DNA of 64,000 bases from CBDDFQ01 sp965227035. Lineage in GTDB: Bacteria; Pseudomonadota; Gammaproteobacteria; Burkholderiales; Burkholderiaceae_C. Numbering within the stretch: the stretch's first letter is position 1; every line of letters begins with the position of its first letter. Made by a program: the position numbers and the translations under genes. The stretch is taken from assembly GCA_965227035.1 (NCBI GenBank), contig OZ245724.1:2356001-2420000 (forward strand), read 5' to 3'. Of this stretch, positions 61,144 through 64,000 are shown piece by piece. The notes beneath the pieces were generated by a model. It searched no databases. It saw only the letters and a program-made list of their open reading frames with translations, and had not been told where the DNA came from.

Positions 61144-62492
61144 GTTCGGCGTCGGGACAACTCGTACAAGGAAAGTAGCGATCCCGCCTGCTCGAAGCTC
61201 TTGAGCGTCTCGAGTAGTTCGCGGGCGATGTCGGCACTCCCCAACGACACGCCGACCACTGACAAAAACTTCTGCTCGATATCGTTCCACGACAGCGGGT
61301 TACCTATGCTGCCCAACGCGTGTTCGACGCGCTGCTCAATGAGCTCGCCACCCTCCAGCGCAATTTCGAGTCGAGCCGAAGTACGGCTGATCGCGTCGTC
61401 GGAAACAGACTCGACCTTCCGAGAGAGCGTCTGAACATCGTGTTCGATAACCCGTTGCGGCTCGAAATCGTCCATCGTGGCGGCATATCCCTGCAATCCG
61501 AGCGCAACACAGTACGCCATGCTGAACTTGGCCTCGGTCGTCGTCTTCGGATGTTCGATGTTGGCGATCTTGAGCGCCAGGGGATTCACATAGGCCCTCA
61601 CCGTCTTGATTTCAGCCAGATTCAATCGTGGTCCTACGGCTCGCGCAGCGTCGATTGCAGCGTGGGTCAGCTGGCAGGCCGCATAAGCCTTGAAGCTGTT
61701 GCGCTTGATCTCCCAGACCTCTTCGAAGGGTGCCATGGTGAACTTCGAGTCGCGATACTGCAGCAGCGTCTGAACGAAGCTGCTGTCTGCGTCCAGCACA
61801 CCCGTCGGCCCGGTCAATCCCGCTTCGGCCAGCTCTACCGATAGCACCGCGTCCATGGCCGCCTTCCCTATCTGCAGGGGCTTGGACATGGTGCCGAACG
61901 CCGCAGTCAACCCCGACGCTTGGGTCGCGGCAATACCGAGCGAATGCGCAATCAGCGCTGGCTTCAGATCGACCACCACCGCAAGCGCGGCCGCCACCGC
62001 GACACGCCCCATCGCCGGCGTGGCATGCCATCCGTTGTTGTTCATCCGAATACCGATGCCGTTGTCGCCGATACGAGCGGCGATTTCGAAGCCGGTGACG
62101 AATGCCTTGAGCAGTATCGATTCGTCAACTTTGCGGTCGGACCCTACCGCGAGAATCGCAGCCCACATCGGACCGCTCACGTGGATCACCGACGGAATAT
62201 GCGTGTCGTCGTAATCCAGGCAGTGCGACAAGGTGGCGTTGATCATCGCCGCGATTGCAGCGCAATTCGTCTCGCCTTCGAGCAATTTTGCGTTCCCGCT
62301 GCTACCCCAATTCCCGAGCACCGATTTCACGATTTGCGCCTCGGGCGCCCCGTAAGCGCCCACGCAAACTGCCACCCAATCGACCAGACACTTTTTTGCT
62401 TCGTCCAGCACGTCGGGTGGGATCGGCCGGGTGCGAGCGCCTGCAATGTAGTCGCAGACCGCCTGCGTTTGAGTTCTTGCATCGGAAAGCAT
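61140..62492 (-). CDS. MmgE/PrpD family protein
   Basis: 450 residues from ATG 62492; a TTG at 62504 that overlaps the previous stop (TTGA) is an alternative. The family (2-methylcitrate dehydratase/cis-aconitate decarboxylase relatives) is seen in DYIAGARTRPIPPDVLDEAKK, LDYDDTHIPSVIHVSGPMWAA, and the GLTAAFGTMSKPLQIGKAA stretch typical of the helical domain. Probably a dehydratase or decarboxylase on a tricarboxylate-like metabolite. Third gene of the operon. Confidence 0.85.
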   Translation of the reverse strand: MLSDARTQTQAVCDYIAGARTRPIPPDVLDEAKKCLVDWVAVCVGAYGAPEAQIVKSVLGNWGSSGNAKLLEGETNCAAIAAMINATLSHCLDYDDTHIPSVIHVSGPMWAAILAVGSDRKVDESILLKAFVTGFEIAARIGDNGIGIRMNNNGWHATPAMGRVAVAAALAVVVDLKPALIAHSLGIAATQASGLTAAFGTMSKPLQIGKAAMDAVLSVELAEAGLTGPTGVLDADSSFVQTLLQYRDSKFTMAPFEEVWEIKRNSFKAYAACQLTHAAIDAARAVGPRLNLAEIKTVRAYVNPLALKIANIEHPKTTTEAKFSMAYCVALGLQGYAATMDDFEPQRVIEHDVQTLSRKVESVSDDAISRTSARLEIALEGGELIEQRVEHALGSIGNPLSWNDIEQKFLSVVGVSLGSADIARELLETLKSFEQAGSLLSLYELSRRRT

Positions 62493-62500
62493 GTCAGCGC

Positions 62501-63298
62501 TCAATCGAAGTGGAAGAGACCGGCGCTGGAGTCGAGAATGTGGTGGCGCTCGGTAGCATTAGGCACCCATGTTTCCAATTCGCGAACCGCCTTGCCTACA
62601 CCTTCGGTCGATTCGTGACGGGTATGAGGCCAGTCGCTGCCCCACATGAGACGTCCGGTTCCCATGCGATCGATGAGAATCCGGGCGGCTTTGACGGCCG
62701 TTGCTGACCCACGCCCTGCGTCTCCGTTTCGATACGAAGCCGACAGCTTCACCCACAGGTTCGGTGAATCGCCACGACGCACCAGATATTTGAACCCCAG
62801 GTCTTCGACGCCAAGGTCGTCATCCGGTCGACCGAAGTGATCGACGACGATATCGATGCCGGTTTCGAGCAAGGGATCGATCAGAACGGGAAGATCGCGA
62901 GCCTGACGATGCACTTCGATCTGCCAGCGACGTTTCTTCAGCGCGTCGAACAAACGTTGCCATTTCGAGGACGCGAAGTCGGGCAGCGGCAGTCCATCCA
63001 GGTTCAGACGAATACCGACTATCCCGTCTTTGGCGAGGGCGTCGAGCTCGTCGTCCGACACATTCACATCGACGGTCGCAATACCGCGAAAAACGTCGGG
63101 AAAGCGGCGCGTGATGTCGCACATGAAACTGTTGTCGGTCCCGAGAAAACTCGGCTGCACGATGACTGCCCGCGTGATGCCGTTAGCCTTCATCAGCGCG
63201 CGATACGTCTCGACAGTGGCGTCGTAATCGGGAACATAACGACGCACTGGCGCCAATGGCAAACCTCGCACGAAAAGGTGGACGTGTGTGTCGATCAT
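62501..63298 (-). CDS. Amidohydrolase (LigI-like, 2-pyrone-4,6-dicarboxylate hydrolase relative)
   Basis: 265 residues. TIM-barrel amidohydrolase with IDTHVHLF (metal ligand-type pair), VIVQPSFLGTDNS, IRLNLDGLPL, VDHFGRPD and MWGSDWPHTRH with the catalytic Asp. The LigI group hydrolyses lactones such as 2-pyrone-4,6-dicarboxylate in protocatechuate 4,5-cleavage. ATG 63298 overlaps the dehydrogenase stop by 4 nt. The exact substrate is not shown. Confidence 0.85.
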   Translation of the reverse strand: MIDTHVHLFVRGLPLAPVRRYVPDYDATVETYRALMKANGITRAVIVQPSFLGTDNSFMCDITRRFPDVFRGIATVDVNVSDDELDALAKDGIVGIRLNLDGLPLPDFASSKWQRLFDALKKRRWQIEVHRQARDLPVLIDPLLETGIDIVVDHFGRPDDDLGVEDLGFKYLVRRGDSPNLWVKLSASYRNGDAGRGSATAVKAARILIDRMGTGRLMWGSDWPHTRHESTEGVGKAVRELETWVPNATERHHILDSSAGLFHFD

Positions 63299-64000
63299 TC
63301 GGGATTTTCCAGCGGGTGCCGAGGTGCAGCTTTCATGATTCCGTTGACCAAGGACACAGGCGCATCGCCATTCATCACCCTGATCATGTTGTCGAAGCCG
63401 AACTTGCCTCTTCGGACCCAGGTGTCTGCCGTAGTGCCACCGCTGTGCGGAGACAGCACTACGTTATCGAGCTTGAGCAAGGGGCTGTTCGGATTCACGG
63501 GCTCTTCTGTGAACGCATCTATGCCCGCACCCGCAATCACACCGGTTTTGAGTGCATCCACGAGCGCCTCTTCGTCGATGATGGCGCCCCGACCGGTGTT
63601 GATCAGGATGGAAGATTTCTTCATGCTGCGCAGACGCTTCGCATCGACGAGATGCCTGGTGTCCTCGGTCAGCGGTGCATGAAGACTCACGATGTCGGAG
63701 GTTTCGAACAACTCGTCCAAAGACACAAAGCTCACATCGAGTTCCCGTTCTTTCTCTGCACTCAACCTTGTCCTGCTGAAATACTGCACTTTGGCCTCGA
63801 AGGCCTGCACTCTTTTCGCCACTTTCTGCCCGATGTTGCCCAGCCCGAAAATGCCCACTGTCTTGCCCGCCATCTCGAAAGTGTTGAGACCCGTCGTTCC
63901 CCTTTGCCACTGCCCCTCTCTAACCTCGCGGTCGGTGTCTATGACACGGCGATACAGAGAAAGCATCAACAACAAGGTCTGGTCCGCGACTGCCCAGGAG
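63295..64000 (-). CDS. D-2-hydroxyacid dehydrogenase (N-terminus outside window)
   Basis: Reads leftward and extends off the right edge; about 234 C-terminal residues are visible, beginning ...SWAVADQTLL. Rossmann motif GIFGLGNIGQKVAK, catalytic Arg in NTGRGAIIDEEAL, Glu in DAFTEEPVNP and His in LSPHSGGTT form the usual site. It reduces 2-oxoacids or oxidises D-hydroxyacids with NAD(P). First visible gene of the operon with the amidohydrolase and PrpD protein. Confidence 0.88.
   Translation of the reverse strand, partial: SWAVADQTLLLMLSLYRRVIDTDREVREGQWQRGTTGLNTFEMAGKTVGIFGLGNIGQKVAKRVQAFEAKVQYFSRTRLSAEKERELDVSFVSLDELFETSDIVSLHAPLTEDTRHLVDAKRLRSMKKSSILINTGRGAIIDEEALVDALKTGVIAGAGIDAFTEEPVNPNSPLLKLDNVVLSPHSGGTTADTWVRRGKFGFDNMIRVMNGDAPVSLVNGIMKAAPRHPLENPE

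Overview
The window looks like a chromosomal piece of a moderately GC-rich betaproteobacterium, most likely order Burkholderiales. Three things point there: four Bug-type (tripartite tricarboxylate) solute-binding proteins without membrane partners, the gene orders folC-SPOR-cvpA-purF-metZ-gltX and pepN-fbp, and the overall catabolic style. No rRNA, insertion sequence, phage gene or CRISPR array is visible. No gene-free stretch exceeds 300 bases; the longest are 261-525, 24598-24864 and 33125-33410, and their contents are listed.

Left part (1-33.1 kb): accessory and catabolic. A plus-strand operon (526-8588) encodes an FAD ring monooxygenase, an alpha/beta hydrolase, a three-gene molybdenum hydroxylase of CoxL form II type whose Fe-S subunit is fused to a CoxG (SRPBCC) domain, a crotonase and a Bug protein. 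Next comes a divergent island (8624-18998). Leftward it has an alpha/beta hydrolase, an aldehyde dehydrogenase, a MarR regulator and two acyl-CoA dehydrogenases. Rightward it has a hydroxycinnamoyl-CoA hydratase/lyase (FerB type), an ADP-forming acyl-CoA synthetase (FerA type), a Bug protein and a LysR regulator. Together they suggest CoA-dependent chain shortening of phenylpropanoid-like acids to aldehydes, then acids. A 20-bp imperfect palindrome lies between the two arms. An orphan LivF-like ATPase with an Arg in place of the Walker A Lys and a small chaperone-usher operon with two DUF1120 pilin candidates follow (19.0-24.6 kb). A LysR regulator then introduces a mirror-image block (25.9-33.1 kb): Bug and ThDP decarboxylase rightward, facing aldehyde dehydrogenase, paralogous ThDP decarboxylase and Bug leftward.

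Middle (33.4-37.5 kb): an ArsR-SRPBCC pair with a perfect operator palindrome, a split 'fused MFS/spermidine synthase', two small DUF genes, and a tRNA-Ala-Glu-Asp cluster ending in a strong terminator.

Right part (37.6-61 kb): mostly housekeeping. It has the leftward operon folC, dedD-like, cvpA, purF, metZ, gltX; an ECF sigma/anti-sigma pair; argG-ppnP; murB; yajQ; plsY; prfB with its programmed +1 frameshift; pepN; fbp; and alkB. The right edge (61.1-64 kb) is a tightly overlapping leftward catabolic operon: a D-2-hydroxyacid dehydrogenase (cut by the window), a LigI-like amidohydrolase and an MmgE/PrpD protein.

The strongest candidates for something undescribed are the CoxG-CoxS fusion in its catabolic operon, the mirrored Bug/ThDP block, and the cinnamoyl-CoA lyase whose phenol-binding Tyr appears replaced by Met. 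Functions of substrate-specific enzymes are inferred from family and context only.
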